Source: Firmicutes bacterium UBA3914 (GTDB lineage Bacteria; Bacillota; Limnochordia; Darwinibacteriales; Darwinibacteriaceae). From it: a stretch of DNA of 13,717 nt. The stretch spans positions 1 to 13,717 of the forward strand of contig DGEY01000077.1 of the NCBI GenBank assembly GCA_002391385.1, given 5' to 3'. The notes below the pieces were generated by a model, which did no database searches, had not been told where the DNA came from, and saw nothing but the letters and a program-made list of their open reading frames with translations. Position numbers and translations under genes: made by a program. Below, one piece after another: positions 13,706-13,717 of this stretch (within the stretch, counting starts at the first letter, position 1; every line of letters starts with the position of its first letter).

Positions 13706-13717
13706 GCCATCTCCTCC

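Overview
The window reads as a chromosomal core segment of an endospore-forming Bacillota (Firmicutes) of fairly high GC (about 60% by eye). It is probably a deep Clostridia- or Limnochordia-like lineage, but I cannot name the organism. The evidence is a full-length spo0A, a Firmicutes order rsmB ... rlmN ... prkC-rsgA-rpe ... thiN-rpmB, strong GGAGG Shine-Dalgarno sites, SigA-type promoters and a TPP riboswitch with an intrinsic terminator. No insertion sequence, prophage or CRISPR array is visible.

Layout from left to right. (1) rpmB (ribosomal protein L28) is on the + strand with its own promoter and terminator. (2) Convergent to it is thiT-thiN on the - strand, for thiamine uptake and pyrophosphorylation, controlled by a TPP riboswitch whose antiterminator pairing can be seen. 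(3) At 1786-2018 lies an orphan SigA promoter, a structured stretch of about 195 nt with no convincing protein gene, and an intrinsic terminator. This is a candidate small or leader RNA that I cannot identify. (4) A long, tightly packed - strand cluster covers 10345 to 2052: rlmN, an FHA-domain gene, a 32-codon membrane microprotein gene, a PP2C phosphatase gene, a SEDS gene (ftsW/rodA), a class B PBP gene, prkC, rsgA and rpe, closed by a terminator that overlaps the rpe stop codon. (5) Divergent from rlmN on the + strand is a 98-aa gene resembling only the N-terminal core-binding domain of tyrosine recombinases. It abuts the 3' end of a tRNA-Pro(CGG) gene. (6) spo0A, rsmB and a YugP-type zinc metallopeptidase gene follow on the - strand up to the window edge.

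The middle cluster joins a Ser/Thr phosphorylation switch (PrkC kinase with three PASTA repeats, PP2C phosphatase, FHA phosphothreonine reader) to a SEDS glycosyltransferase and PBP transpeptidase pair that builds peptidoglycan, and to ribosome-maturation genes (rlmN, rsgA, rsmB). The order FHA-PP2C-SEDS-PBP-PknB is the one known from Actinobacteria, here set inside a Firmicutes rsmB-rlmN...rsgA-rpe framework. Translational coupling is extensive (one-base stop/start overlaps at 6874, 9299 and 13025). The points most worth following up are the unidentified RNA, the microprotein between the FHA and PP2C genes, the stand-alone recombinase-type domain at the tRNA, and a strongly strand-biased CCAAAA hexamer.
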